Source of the DNA: Vicinamibacteraceae bacterium
Lineage (GTDB): Bacteria; Planctomycetota; Phycisphaerae; Phycisphaerales; UBA5793
DNA length: 64,000 nt
Assembly: GCA_011525805.1 (NCBI GenBank)
Contig: WYBR01000033.1
Location: forward strand, 62,001-126,000
Direction: 5' to 3'
Shown here: piece by piece, positions 8,197 through 19,434 of the stretch
Numbering within the stretch: the stretch's first letter is position 1
Layout of the letters: each line of letters starts with the position of its first letter
Position numbers and translations under genes: made by a program
The notes under the pieces: generated by a model
Database searches by the model: none
Seen by the model: only the letters and a program-made list of their open reading frames with translations
Told to the model about the DNA's origin: nothing

Positions 8197-9720
8197 ATGA
8201 CCGAGCCGCAGCGAACCGGGGCCGAGGAGACCGCCTACGCCGAGCAACTGATTGCCGATCGGCGCGCCAAGGTCCGCCGCCTGCGTGAGGAACTCGGCGT
8301 CAATCCGTATGGGCGGCGCGTGGATGGACTCGTTTCCATCGCCGAGGCTCGCTCGCACTTCGTCGAGGGTGCGGAGGGCGCCGATCGGGCGGTCGTGTGC
8401 ACCGCCGGTCGCGTCATGCTCCACCGCGACGGTGGAAAACTCCACTGGCTCAACATCCGCGACCTCACCGGCGACCTGCAGATCGCCGTCTCGAAGAAGG
8501 ACGCCGACGCGGCGAGTTTCGCCGTTACTGAACTGACCGACCTCGGCGACATCATCGTCGTGCAGGGGCCGGTCATGAAGACCCGCACCGGCGAGATCAC
8601 CGTCTGGGCGAGCCGCGTCGAGATGGCGTGCAAGAGCATCGCCCTGCCGCCGGACAAGTTTCACGGCATTGAAGATCCCGAGATGCGCTACCGCCAGCGC
8701 TACGTGGACATGTACGTCCGCCCCGAGGTATCGCGGACGTTCCTGGTTCGCTCGCAACTGATGAGTTCGATCCGGCGCTACATGGACGGCCGGGGCTATC
8801 TCGAAGTTGAGACCCCAATGCTGCAGGCGCAGGCGGGCGGGGCGGCGGCGCGCCCCTTCATCACCCACCTCAACGCCCTCGACATCGACCTCTACCTGCG
8901 CATCGCGCCGGAACTCTACCTCAAGCGACTGCTCGTGGGCGGCATGCCGAGGGTCTACGAGATCAACCGCAACTTTCGCAACGAGGGCGTCGATCGCAGC
9001 CACAACCCCGAGTTCACCATGATGGAGGTGTACGAAGCGTTCGGCGACTGCGAGACGATGCTCGATCTGACGGAAGGGCTGATTCACGAACTCGCGGTCG
9101 AGGTGACGGGCGCCGCCGGCGGCCGGCCGCTGCTCGAGTTTGACGGGCGCCTCATCAACTGCGCGCGGCCGTTCGCCCGCGTGACATACGCCGGACTCTT
9201 CGAGGGCAGCGTGGGCGTGTCAATGTTTGACGAGGGCGCGGTGCGCGCCGAAGCGAAGAAACGCGGACTTGAGGGAGCGGAGACCAAGGACCACTGGCTG
9301 CTCGTGAGCGATCTCTTCGACCGCTTCGGGGAGCAGGGCATCGACCCCGCGAGGCCCACCTTCGTCATGGACTTCCCCAGCGCGATCTCGCCGCTCACGA
9401 GGCCGCACGAGGATCGGCCGGAACTCGCCTACCGCTGGGAACTCTTCATCGCCGGCATGGAGTTCGCCAACTCCTACACGGAACTCAACGACCCCGACGT
9501 GCAGGAGCGCAAGTTCAGCGAGCAACTGCGCGGCGCCGCCGTCGAGGATGCCACTTTCCGCACCCTGGACCACGACTTCCTCAACGCGCTGCGCGTCGGC
9601 ATGCCGCCCGCCGGCGGGCTGGGCGTGGGCATCGACCGGGTGATGATGCTCATGACGGGAAACCGCTCCATCCGCGACGTGATCCCCTTCCCCTTCATGC
9701 GGCCGGAGGAACGGACTTGA
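8197..9720 (+). CDS. lysS: Lysyl-tRNA synthetase, class II
   Basis: 507 residues. The N-terminal OB-fold anticodon-binding domain (about 60-170) contains RVMLHRDGGKLHWLNIRDL. The class II catalytic core follows, with motif 2 (NRNFRNEGVDRSHNPEFTMM) and motif 3 (GLGVGIDRVMMLMTG). VDMYVRPEVSRTFLVRS is typical of class II LysRS. It charges tRNA-Lys in the cytoplasm. The ATG at 8197 gives a family-like N-terminus. No Shine-Dalgarno is seen, but TACGAT lies nine bases before it. The stop codon overlaps the TTG start of the following FRG gene. Confidence 0.97.
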   Translation: MTEPQRTGAEETAYAEQLIADRRAKVRRLREELGVNPYGRRVDGLVSIAEARSHFVEGAEGADRAVVCTAGRVMLHRDGGKLHWLNIRDLTGDLQIAVSKKDADAASFAVTELTDLGDIIVVQGPVMKTRTGEITVWASRVEMACKSIALPPDKFHGIEDPEMRYRQRYVDMYVRPEVSRTFLVRSQLMSSIRRYMDGRGYLEVETPMLQAQAGGAAARPFITHLNALDIDLYLRIAPELYLKRLLVGGMPRVYEINRNFRNEGVDRSHNPEFTMMEVYEAFGDCETMLDLTEGLIHELAVEVTGAAGGRPLLEFDGRLINCARPFARVTYAGLFEGSVGVSMFDEGAVRAEAKKRGLEGAETKDHWLLVSDLFDRFGEQGIDPARPTFVMDFPSAISPLTRPHEDRPELAYRWELFIAGMEFANSYTELNDPDVQERKFSEQLRGAAVEDATFRTLDHDFLNALRVGMPPAGGLGVGIDRVMMLMTGNRSIRDVIPFPFMRPEERT

Positions 9721-10580
9721 ATCTCGGCTCACTTCCTGACGGACATCCGCAAAAGGTGTGGGGCTTGATCGCTGACATCGCTCGGCAGATCGACATCACG
9801 GTGAGTGGATCAACGGCCTACGTATTTCGAGGTCACGCCAACGCACGTTGGCCGATTGAGTCGCCGATTGTGCGGTGCGTGAACCGTCCCGGAATTACCG
9901 CGGACGAGCTGTTGAAAATCGAGAGCGCGGCGACGGAGCGCTTTGCGCGCCAATCTCATCACTTCTTGAGTTCCTTTGTCCGCTCTTGCTTTGAGACTCC
10001 ATTTGTTCAGTGGGCAATCATGCAGCATCACGGAGCAGCGACGCGATTGCTTGACTGGACATACTCACCCTATGTTGCTGCCTACTTTGCCGCCTCTCAG
10101 TTGCCAGAATCTGATGGTGTTATCCATGGGATCAAGGGCAGCCTTTTTCAGATTCCAGATACACTGAAGAACCTTGATGGTTACTCAATTCACCAAGCCG
10201 TTGAGGATCGCGCATTCTGGAAACGGGACGCCGAAACGCGCCTCTTTATTCTTGGTTCCGACCTCCAGACGGAACGCATGATTGCTCAACAGGGAGTTTT
10301 TATGGTTTGCACGAACATTGCTGCCAGTATTCATAAACAGATTCAGGCGTTAGCGCAGGGCGCGGCAAAGGAACAGTCATTTGTAATCCGGATTCCCGCC
10401 GCCGTGAAGCCCTACCTGCTCATGCGTCTGGCGACCATGAATATTTCGGCCTACACCTTGTTTCCTGGCCTTGATGGACTCAGTCGATCTATTTCGGAGG
10501 CCATGTACATGGAAGCACATCGAACGCCTCCTGGGCTAGATCGCACCGATCCGAATCATCCCCACTGTGTGACCTCGTGA
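9717..10580 (+). CDS. FRG-domain protein
   Basis: 287 residues. The FRG signature is present near residue 36 (AYVFRGHANARWPIESPI) and the second conserved block near 100 (QHHGAATRLLDWTYSPYVAA). The domain is named for its Phe-Arg-Gly motif; its biochemical role is not established to my knowledge, and such genes are common on mobile or defence-associated DNA. The TTG start overlaps the lysS stop (TTGA), and the stop overlaps the next ATG (TGATG), so it is translated in a chain. Its sequence is clearly less GC-rich than the flanking genes, with A/T-ending codons, which suggests recent transfer. A TTG start means low initiation that may depend on lysS translation. Confidence 0.83.
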   Translation: MNLGSLPDGHPQKVWGLIADIARQIDITVSGSTAYVFRGHANARWPIESPIVRCVNRPGITADELLKIESAATERFARQSHHFLSSFVRSCFETPFVQWAIMQHHGAATRLLDWTYSPYVAAYFAASQLPESDGVIHGIKGSLFQIPDTLKNLDGYSIHQAVEDRAFWKRDAETRLFILGSDLQTERMIAQQGVFMVCTNIAASIHKQIQALAQGAAKEQSFVIRIPAAVKPYLLMRLATMNISAYTLFPGLDGLSRSISEAMYMEAHRTPPGLDRTDPNHPHCVTS

Positions 10581-11083
10581 TGGGCATACTCGCTGCCCGT
10601 CGGTGGCGCAGGCGGAGTACGAAGCGATACCTCGCTTCGATCGGCCGCATCGTCGATCGCAGGACGCTGCGGCGGATGACGAGCGCTGCGGACCGGCGCG
10701 TAGCGTGGTGGCTGCGACTCGGTGTGGCGCTGCCGGGACTGGCGCTGCTGGCGGGGTGGATGTGGATGTTTCGCGGAGTTACCCGCGCGGGCGGCTCGCC
10801 CTGGCGGATCGGTCTGCTCATGCTCCTCTATGTCGGTCTGCCGACCCTGCTGGTCGTGCACGCGATCCGCACAGTGCAGGACCGCATCCGCCGCCCCGCC
10901 CTCTATCGGGCCCTGCGCGAGGACTTCCACATTCCTGTCTGCACGACGTGCGGCTACGACCTGCGCGGTTCGGGAGGGCTCGCCGCCGCGCGCTGCCCCG
11001 AATGCGGCGCGACTTTCACCCGCGAGAACCAGAGCAGTTTCACTTCCGGCGTGGCGGGTACCGCTGCACGCTCGCGGCTCTGA
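10580..11083 (+). CDS. Small membrane protein with C-terminal zinc ribbon
   Basis: 167 residues. The N-terminus is very basic, two hydrophobic segments follow (about 47-67 and 78-100), and a cytoplasmic end carries CTTCGYDLRG...RCPECG, a four-cysteine zinc ribbon. Proteins ending in CGYDLRG-type ribbons are frequent in Planctomycetes; the function is unknown. The ATG overlaps the FRG stop (TGATG), so the two are coupled. An in-frame GTG one codon earlier (10577) is an alternative. The last codons form part of a hairpin repeat (11064-11095). Confidence 0.72.
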   Translation: MGILAARRWRRRSTKRYLASIGRIVDRRTLRRMTSAADRRVAWWLRLGVALPGLALLAGWMWMFRGVTRAGGSPWRIGLLMLLYVGLPTLLVVHAIRTVQDRIRRPALYRALREDFHIPVCTTCGYDLRGSGGLAAARCPECGATFTRENQSSFTSGVAGTAARSRL

Positions 11084-11095
11084 GCGAGAGTGCAG
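11064..11095. repeat. REP-like hairpin with GGCTCTG loop (copy 1)
   Basis: A 12-bp stem with one mismatch encloses the loop GGCTCTGA. It overlaps the stop codon of the zinc-ribbon gene. The same loop core recurs in hairpins at 33671-33698 and 26725-26750 with different stem sequences. The next 230 bases up to 11327 hold no convincing gene. Confidence 0.5.
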
Positions 11096-11327
11096 TGCGG
11101 CGGGGCAGAAGCAAACGGTTCCGTGAGGATCACGCTTGGACGCCCGCACACACGATGCTGGCGCGATGTGGTGCGCCACTCACCCCCTGGCACGGTGCGC
11201 GCGCAACCCTCGCCGCTCCGCGATGGCGCTTCGATCACTTCAATCCACTCCTTCTTTCGCCTCATTGCGGCGCAGCATCCCGTGCTCGCTGGCGCTTCGG
11301 GCTGGTTGCGCGGCGATCGGAGCAGCC

Positions 11328-12008
11328 CTATCGGCCCGCCCCACATCCCGACGGCGCAGCGCTGCGGTTGCGCGCGAGGTGGAAGATCGACGGCACGTTG
11401 GCGCGCCATTGCCGCAGTCGGAGCGTAATGAGCGTCTCCTCGACGTTCGTGAGTATGACGAGGAGGATGGCGAGGCGCGGCAGCCAGGGCGGGCCGTCGA
11501 GGAGGATCGAGAATGCGCCCGCGGAGACGAAGAGCCAGCACGACTTCGCCGCCCAGGTGTGATACGCGGGCAGGCGGCCGAAGCGGGCCAGCGCCGCCAC
11601 GAGCGAGACCGCGTAACTGGCCATCATCACCGAGAGCAGCAGCGATTCGTCCGCCGCGAAGTCCGGTTCGAGCACCAGCAGGCCGAAGAGCAGGGCCGCG
11701 TACATGAATGCGTCGGCCAGGCTGTCGAGCCGCGCGCCGAGGATCGACTGCTGGCGCAGGATGACCGCGAGGCGCCCGTCGAGCCAGTCGGTGACGAGCA
11801 GGGCGGCGAAGAGAATGAGGAACTCGCGCTCGCGTCCGGCGCAGGCGAGCCAGAAGAGCGCCCCGGAGCCGAAGAGGCGCAGGACGGTGATCGCGTTGGG
11901 GATGGTGAGTCGGCGCTGCGACGGCTGCTCGCGCTCGATCCGCCCCTCGCCGCCGGGATGCACGGCCCCTTCGGACAACGCGACCTCCGGCGGAAGTCTA
12001 CCGCTCAT
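11328..12008 (-). CDS. CDP-alcohol phosphatidyltransferase family protein
   Basis: 226-residue membrane protein with several hydrophobic segments. The family motif D-G-x2-A-R-x8-G-x3-D-x3-D aligns to DG (77-78), A81, G91, D95 and D99, but the usual Arg is Val82. These enzymes move a phosphatidyl group from CDP-diacylglycerol to an alcohol such as glycerol phosphate, inositol phosphate or serine. All four metal-binding aspartates are present, so activity is plausible; the substrate is not clear. The first 35 residues are polar and longer than in PgsA. Isolated between two intergenic regions; the tRNA-Ser gene lies just upstream on the same strand. Confidence 0.82.
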   Translation of the reverse strand: MSGRLPPEVALSEGAVHPGGEGRIEREQPSQRRLTIPNAITVLRLFGSGALFWLACAGREREFLILFAALLVTDWLDGRLAVILRQQSILGARLDSLADAFMYAALLFGLLVLEPDFAADESLLLSVMMASYAVSLVAALARFGRLPAYHTWAAKSCWLFVSAGAFSILLDGPPWLPRLAILLVILTNVEETLITLRLRQWRANVPSIFHLARNRSAAPSGCGAGR

Positions 12009-12155
12009 CGGGTCGCAAAGACTCGCTGGAGCGTCCGAAAACAGGCCGACGCGGGCGCCGAAACCGCCAACGCGTACTCCGCTGATTGCACGCCCAAGGG
12101 CGGGCGCGATGCGGCGGGCACGGCGCTCGTGTCCACATCAGTGTGAATTGGAAAA

Positions 12156-12243
<88 letters not shown>

Positions 12244-12485
12244 ACGGCTGCCCGGACGCCGCATGCAGCGCCCGCTTCGAAACGGACTGGCCCAGAGTGT
12301 AGGCGGGAGTGGAGCGCGAAGGCATCGCGCCGCGACTGCGGGCGTCGGCCGGGGCGCGAGACGCCCGCGCCCGGCCCGAGGGAATGCTCCGCGCCCCCGC
12401 GGGGCGCCGGGCTGCGACGTGCGCGAGCCGCGCCCGACGCTGCGGTTGCGGAGCGGGCGCGCGACGAGACCTAGGATCAGAGTAG

Positions 12486-13958
12486 ATGGCGGAAACGGCG
12501 CACGCTACCCGACGACGACTGCGACGGCGGCGATGGATCATCATTGCCGCAGCCGCGTTGGTGTGCCTCTGGGCGGCTGTTCAGATTCTAAAGATCATCT
12601 TTGCGGTCGTCAGTCCTGACGTCGATTACGCCGCCCGGATCGTGGAATCTGTCGCGGCGCGACAGCCGGACAGCGATGAGAACGCCTGGCCGATCTATCG
12701 GGAAGCGTTCGCCGCGTGTAGGGACGTGGCGCACAACCACGCGCAGGAGATCGGGAGGCGCGAAGCGGAGCGCGGGAGTGCGCCGGCGTACTCCGATGCC
12801 TCGCGCCTGCTCTTCGGTCCCCCTGATCCCGACCGGTGGCGCCTCGAAGCCGAAGAACTCCGGCGGCTCGAAGAGTGCGGCGTCTTCGCGCTGCTCGAGC
12901 GAGCCGCCTCGATCGGTCGGGCCGTCAGCGCGGCGCCGCATCCGGACCCGGAGTTCGGAAATGTCATGGTGTTCGGCTTGCTGGACGCCGACCTCGGGGG
13001 CGCGCGTCATGCGTTCGATGCGCTGGCGTGTCGGATGCGCCTCGCTTTTCTCGCGGGAGATTGGGAGGCGCACGCTCGCGCTCTCGACGCCGGCCTGGCG
13101 GCGGCGCGGGCGCTGGCCACGCAGGGCGTGGCCGTTCAACACCGCGCCGCCTTGCGCGGAATGACGACGCTTCTCGACGAACTCCAGTATGAACTGACGG
13201 AAGGACCGATCGACGCGGACACGCTTTCGCGGCTCTCGACGATCCTCGCGGCGCGCGCCGATTGGTTGGATGGCTACGACCTGGTTGTGGAGGTCGATCG
13301 ACTTGTGATGCTCGATGCCGTGCAGCGCTGGTACACGGACCACGGTTTCGGAGTCGGGTTCGCCGCACTTTCGCGCATCCCGGGCATGGCGGCCTCCTCG
13401 ATGGCCGGCGTTTCGGAGGTGACTCCGGCCGGAGAGCCCTCGCTCCTCGATCGGCTCGCCAACCTGCGCAGCGTGTCGATGCCGACGCGGCGCCGGACGG
13501 CGCGAAGCATCGAGGAGTGGTCGCAGGCCCTTCGCGGCATCGACGATGCGCCGCCGCACCGCCGACTCGACGAACTGAATCGAATCGAGCAAGCCTTCCA
13601 GCCGCTGTTGGCCGGGAACGAAGTGCTCTCGCTCATGGTCTCATCGGATCATGAGAAGGGGCTTGCCGAAGCGCTTGAAGCGATTCGGCGAATCCGGGTC
13701 GTGCGGATCATGCTCGCAATTGAGCGCCATGCCCGGGCGCATGGCGGCGCCTTGCCGAGGTCGCTTGACGACCTGGTCGACCTGGACGATCCGGCCCTGC
13801 TCATCGACCCTCTGGCGGGCGGGAGATTCTTGTACCTGCACGATGCAGGAGAGTCGAGCCAGGAGGGCAAGCAGCGGCGGCCGTATCTGCTCTTTCCCGC
13901 GTCGAACGAGGAGAGACAGGACCAGCGCGAGGCGCTCAATGTTCTGCGCCCTGATTGA
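12486..13958 (+). CDS. Membrane-anchored protein of unknown function
   Basis: 490 residues. A poly-Arg N-terminus (RRRLRRRRW) precedes one transmembrane helix (about 18-42), leaving a large outside domain that is mostly helical with Arg- and Glu-rich stretches. Near the end, HGGALPRSLDDLVDLDD followed by LIDPLAGGRFLY resembles the LP-x-SLDDL...DP-x-GG-x-F-Y ending seen in several planctomycete anchored proteins. No enzyme motif was found. The start ATG at 12486 follows TAGGAT by eight bases; there is no Shine-Dalgarno. No neighbour suggests a role. Confidence 0.72.
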   Translation: MAETAHATRRRLRRRRWIIIAAAALVCLWAAVQILKIIFAVVSPDVDYAARIVESVAARQPDSDENAWPIYREAFAACRDVAHNHAQEIGRREAERGSAPAYSDASRLLFGPPDPDRWRLEAEELRRLEECGVFALLERAASIGRAVSAAPHPDPEFGNVMVFGLLDADLGGARHAFDALACRMRLAFLAGDWEAHARALDAGLAAARALATQGVAVQHRAALRGMTTLLDELQYELTEGPIDADTLSRLSTILAARADWLDGYDLVVEVDRLVMLDAVQRWYTDHGFGVGFAALSRIPGMAASSMAGVSEVTPAGEPSLLDRLANLRSVSMPTRRRTARSIEEWSQALRGIDDAPPHRRLDELNRIEQAFQPLLAGNEVLSLMVSSDHEKGLAEALEAIRRIRVVRIMLAIERHARAHGGALPRSLDDLVDLDDPALLIDPLAGGRFLYLHDAGESSQEGKQRRPYLLFPASNEERQDQREALNVLRPD

Positions 13959-14071
13959 ATCCGGAGCGTCGCGGCTCGCGGGGGCACGGACAGAAGTGCA
14001 GCCGACCGCGCGGCGTGCGGCGCGTTCGATGGCATGTTCCCGGTCTGCCTCGCCGGCGCGACTTCCTTCCC

Positions 14072-15052
14072 TCACCCATTGGGCGTCGGCACGCGGAACT
14101 GCTTGAGGTCCACGCCGCGGAAGTACTCGATCGTCCGGGCGAGGCCCTCGCGCAACTGGACCTTCGGCTCCCAGCCGAGGTTCTCGCGCGCCAGGTCGAT
14201 GATGGGCTGGCGCTGCGTCGGGTCGTCGGCGGGGAGGTCTTCGTAGACGATCCTGGACTTGGTGCGCGTCATCTCCACGACCATCTCGGCGAGTTGTTTG
14301 ATCGTGAACTCGAAGGGGTTGCCGAGGTTGACGGGTCCGATGAACTCATCGGGGCCGTTCATCATGCGGATGATGCCCTCGACGAGGTCATCGACGTAGC
14401 AGAAGGATCGCGTCTGGCTGCCGTCGCCGTAGATGGTGATGTCCTCGCCGGTGAGGGCCTGGCGGATGAAGTTGGAGACAACGCGGCCGTCGTAGGGGTG
14501 CATCCGCGGGCCGTAGGTGTTGAAGATGCGCACGACGCGGATGTTCAAGCCGTTGGAGCGGTGGTAATCAAAGCAGAGCGTCTCGGCGGCGCGCTTGCCC
14601 TCGTCGTAGCACGCCCGCGGGCCGATGGGGTTGACGTTGCCGCGGTAGGACTCGGGCTGGGGGTGGACCTCGGGGTCGCCATAGACCTCGCTCGTCGAGG
14701 CGTGGAGGACTTTCGCCCGCGTCCGCTTGGCCATGCCGAGGACGTTGATGATCCCGATGACGCTGGTTTTCATCGTCTTGATCGGGTTCCACTGGTAGTG
14801 GATGGGGCTGGCGGGGCAGGCCATGTTGTAGATTTCATCGACCTCGAGCCAGATGGGGTGGGTGACGTCGTGGCGGACAAGTTCGAAGTTGGGCCGGCTG
14901 AGCAGGTGGGCGATGTTGATCTTCTGGCTCGTGAAGAAGTTGTCGAGGCAGATGACGTCGTGGCCCTGCGCGACGAGGCGGTCGCACAGGTGCGAGCCGA
15001 GGAACCCGGCGCCGCCGGTAACGAGGATGCGCTTCATTTTCGAGATGGACAC
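14072..15052 (-). CDS. UDP-glucuronate decarboxylase (UXS-type SDR)
   Basis: 326 residues of the extended SDR family. The NAD-binding [10 protein letters not shown] is at the N-terminus, the TSEVYGDP block carries the catalytic Ser/Thr region, and Y-x3-K appears as [31 protein letters not shown] and [20 protein letters not shown] are hallmarks of UDP-xylose synthase, which makes UDP-xylose from UDP-glucuronate for cell-surface polysaccharide. Start: a GTG at 15052 has GGAG eight bases upstream; an ATG at 15037 would give MKRILVTGG directly. No glycan genes adjoin it. Confidence 0.93.
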   Translation of the reverse strand: MSISKMKRILVTGGAGFLGSHLCDRLVAQGHDVICLDNFFTSQKINIAHLLSRPNFELVRHDVTHPIWLEVDEIYNMACPASPIHYQWNPIKTMKTSVIGIINVLGMAKRTRAKVLHASTSEVYGDPEVHPQPESYRGNVNPIGPRACYDEGKRAAETLCFDYHRSNGLNIRVVRIFNTYGPRMHPYDGRVVSNFIRQALTGEDITIYGDGSQTRSFCYVDDLVEGIIRMMNGPDEFIGPVNLGNPFEFTIKQLAEMVVEMTRTKSRIVYEDLPADDPTQRQPIIDLARENLGWEPKVQLREGLARTIEYFRGVDLKQFRVPTPNG

Positions 15053-15518
15053 GAAAAGGGCTCCAGGGAGAGGAACGAAAACCGAATGGACGGTCAGAAT
15101 GACTCAGGGACGGCGGATGCCCCTGAAAACCGGCTGCTCAGTTACCGATCCGCCTCATCGGAATCCGAGTCGAGCGGAAAGGGTAGGCGCAGTCCCTGAA
15201 CCAGTCGGGCTCTGCGGATCGCCGGATAGCACGAAAGGCGCGAGGCGCCCCGTTGTGCGCCCGTCAGTGCCGAGAGGCTCCCAATCGCTCGTGCTTCTTC
15301 CCGAGCTCCGTTGTTGCGGGTGACTTGGTGGAGACACACAACGAAGCAATTCCCGCCCGCGGATTACCTGTTTCCATCTTCGCTTTTTCCCCAACCTGAT
15401 TGGATGAATGTGGTAGGATAGTGGAAAGCGGGGGGATTCTCGACTCTCAAGGTCCGCCCTCATCGCCGAGGGCGGGGTTTTTCCTCCAAGTCCTTCGGAC
15501 AGAAAGCGGCGGTGAGAA
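15053..15518. other. 466-base intergenic region with leader hairpins
   Basis: No convincing gene was found. The right third carries a TAGGAT (15414-15419) that could be a -10, the terminator-like hairpin at 15454-15482, and a small GTCC-TTC-GGAC hairpin (about 15490-15500) just before the FG-GAP gene. The left part shows only scattered short GC-rich dyads. Confidence 0.5.
15454..15482 (+). terminator. Intrinsic terminator-like hairpin in leader of FG-GAP gene
   Basis: Perfect 8-bp stem CCGCCCTC/GAGGGCGG with loop ATCGCC, followed by GG and five T. It points toward the gene starting at 15519 and no plus-strand gene ends upstream. It is therefore either an attenuator or the end of a short untranslated RNA. 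Confidence 0.6.
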
Positions 15519-17111
15519 ATGACCATGTCTTCGATGCATCGGGCTCTCCTTTCAAGTGCTCCACTTCGGCGCTCTCACATCCTGGCCGTGGGGATCGGCG
15601 CGGTCTGCATTCTCGCAGGCTCGCGAATTGCGCTGAGTCAATGCGAGCGGGTGCGCCTCGAGGCTCCGGATGGCGCCGAGGACGATCGACTCGGCAACGA
15701 CATCCGCGTCGATGGGGATCGCATGGTGGTCGGGGCACATCTGGACGACCACTCGGGACTCGTCGACGCGGGGGCGGCGTATGTTTTCGTGCGGAGCGGC
15801 AACTCTTGGCTCTATGAGGCGAAGTTGATTGCCTCTCATCCTCAGAACGACGCGCGGTTCGGGTGGTCCGTCGACATCGATGGCGACCTGATCGTGGTCG
15901 GAGCGCGCAACGAGAATCAGTTCGGTCCGGAATCTGGGGCGGCCTACGTCTTCCGTCGCTCCGGATCGCGCTGGGTGCAAGAGGCGAGGCTGGGAGCGGG
16001 CGACCCGGAGGAATTCGCGCGGTTCGGCCACTCCGTATCGATCAGCGGTGATGCGGTCCTGGTCGGTGCGCCGAAGGAGAACTTCCTCCGAGGGGCTGCC
16101 TACGTCTTCCGACGCGAGGGAATGGCGTGGGCGCAGGAAGCCAAACTTGGCGCCCAGTTCGGTGGATCCGGCGGCGACGAGCTCGGGTACTCGGTGTGCA
16201 TCGACGGTGATGTGGCGTTTCTCGGCGCTTGGCAGGTCGAGGATCTCAACCAGCCCTTCAATCATGGAAGCGTCTTCGTGCATCGTCGGATCAACGGCGT
16301 CTGGACGTTCGAGCAGCAACTGAATTCCGCCGACCGCGCCCAAGCAGAGAACTTCGGCATGGCCCTGGATGTGCAAGGCGATCGCGCCATCATCAGCAAG
16401 TGGCACGACAGCACGCGCGGCACGAACGCCGGATCGGCGTACATCTTCGAACACGACGGACAGCAGTGGGTCGAGCGGCAGAAGCTCCTTGCCTTCGATG
16501 CCGGGCCTGAGCACGAGTTCGGGGTCGATGTGGGGCTTGACGGCGACACAGTGGTCATCGGCGCGCGCGGCAACACGGAACTCGGGTTCAACGCTGGGGC
16601 GGCGTACCTCTTCACCCTCATCAGCAACGTCTGGACGTTCAGCGGCAAGCTCCTTGCCAGCGACGGCGGTCCGGACATGCTCTTCGGAAACTCGGTCGAT
16701 GTCTCCGGCAACGTTGCCGCCATCGGCGCTCCGCGGCGGAATGCCGGGAGGGGATCCGCCTACGTCTACCAGATCGACAACTGCAATCCCATACTCACCG
16801 TGTCTGCGACGTGCCCCAACGGCGGCCCGATCCAGGTCGGTTGGTCCAACGCCACGCCGAACAACCAGGTCGCCATCCTCTTCGCATACGGTCAGGGCGC
16901 GTTCCGAATTCCGCAGGGCCGGCCATGTGCGGGGGTCCAACTTGGCCTGAGCGCCAACGGGATCATGCTCGTGCAGAACACTACCTTCGGATCGGGAGCG
17001 AACGGCAGTCGAACGCTGTTCTCCAACGCCTCGTCTAACGCCTGTGGTGGATTCCTGCAGCTGCTGGACATCGCGACGTGCCGCACGAGCAATGTTGAGC
17101 GCATTGAGTAG
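15519..17111 (+). CDS. Exported seven-bladed FG-GAP propeller with shared C-terminal domain
   Basis: 530 residues. A signal peptide spans about 1-40 (HILAVGIGAVCILAG, cleavage near ALSQ). Seven FG-GAP-like repeats of about 50 residues follow, each with an FG-x-(S/D)-(V/I)-x-(I/V)-x-GD-x-(V/L)-(V/I)-GA core and a GAAYVF end, so a seven-bladed beta propeller is expected (about 45-425). The last 105 residues (C-rich; ATCPNGGPIQVGW ... ACGGFLQLLD ... SNVERIE) form a separate module also found at the ends of the proteins at 27329 and 51240. Two ATGs are possible, 15519 and 15525; the second has GGTGAG eight bases upstream. A terminator follows at 17148. Likely a surface or outer-envelope binding protein; the ligand is unknown. 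Confidence 0.85.
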   Translation: MTMSSMHRALLSSAPLRRSHILAVGIGAVCILAGSRIALSQCERVRLEAPDGAEDDRLGNDIRVDGDRMVVGAHLDDHSGLVDAGAAYVFVRSGNSWLYEAKLIASHPQNDARFGWSVDIDGDLIVVGARNENQFGPESGAAYVFRRSGSRWVQEARLGAGDPEEFARFGHSVSISGDAVLVGAPKENFLRGAAYVFRREGMAWAQEAKLGAQFGGSGGDELGYSVCIDGDVAFLGAWQVEDLNQPFNHGSVFVHRRINGVWTFEQQLNSADRAQAENFGMALDVQGDRAIISKWHDSTRGTNAGSAYIFEHDGQQWVERQKLLAFDAGPEHEFGVDVGLDGDTVVIGARGNTELGFNAGAAYLFTLISNVWTFSGKLLASDGGPDMLFGNSVDVSGNVAAIGAPRRNAGRGSAYVYQIDNCNPILTVSATCPNGGPIQVGWSNATPNNQVAILFAYGQGAFRIPQGRPCAGVQLGLSANGIMLVQNTTFGSGANGSRTLFSNASSNACGGFLQLLDIATCRTSNVERIE

Positions 17112-17147
17112 CACGCGCGGCTCGTGTGATCTCTCTCTCAAGCCTCC

Positions 17148-17175
17148 AGCCCACGGCGGTTGCCGTGGGCTTTTT
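17148..17175 (+). terminator. Intrinsic terminator after FG-GAP gene
   Basis: Perfect 10-bp stem AGCCCACGGC/GCCGTGGGCT with loop GGTT, followed by a run of T. It lies 37 bases after the stop codon of the FG-GAP gene. Confidence 0.88.
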
Positions 17176-17394
17176 GTCGACTGGTTCTCAGAAGAGATGG
17201 CGGGGCGAATGGCCGGGCGGTTTCAGCACCAATCCCGCCTCCCCGGCAAGGAGAACGCCTGGCGATTCCTCGGCGCCGATGTCGTCGGTCACCCCGACAG
17301 GACGGCCAGGCGTCCAGCCGGCGCCGCTCGGCGCCACGGCGGCCATGCACCCTTCTCGCATGGCAACCGGGCCCATCTCCTCCCGGTCCTCGTC

Positions 17395-17400
17395 TACAAT
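17395..17400 (+). promoter_or_regulatory. -10-like hexamer of speA, leaderless spacing
   Basis: TACAAT lies six bases before the speA ATG and no Shine-Dalgarno is present. No clear -35 is seen. Part of a recurring pattern in this window. Confidence 0.4.
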
Positions 17401-17406
17401 CCTCCC

Positions 17407-19380
<1,974 letters not shown>

Positions 19381-19434
19381 CCAGCCCGCGTCGCGCCGCG
19401 TGACGGATTCCTACTCGAGCGAGCGGGCCGGACC

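Noticed and set aside
13133-13592. Long open frames on the strand opposite the hypothetical at 12486-13958
   Set aside because: High GC opens the opposite strand generally; these frames have no family features and no start signals.
17044-17406. Upstream in-frame extension of arginine decarboxylase
   Set aside because: It overlaps the end of the FG-GAP gene and the terminator at 17148-17175; the ATG at 17407 matches the family start.
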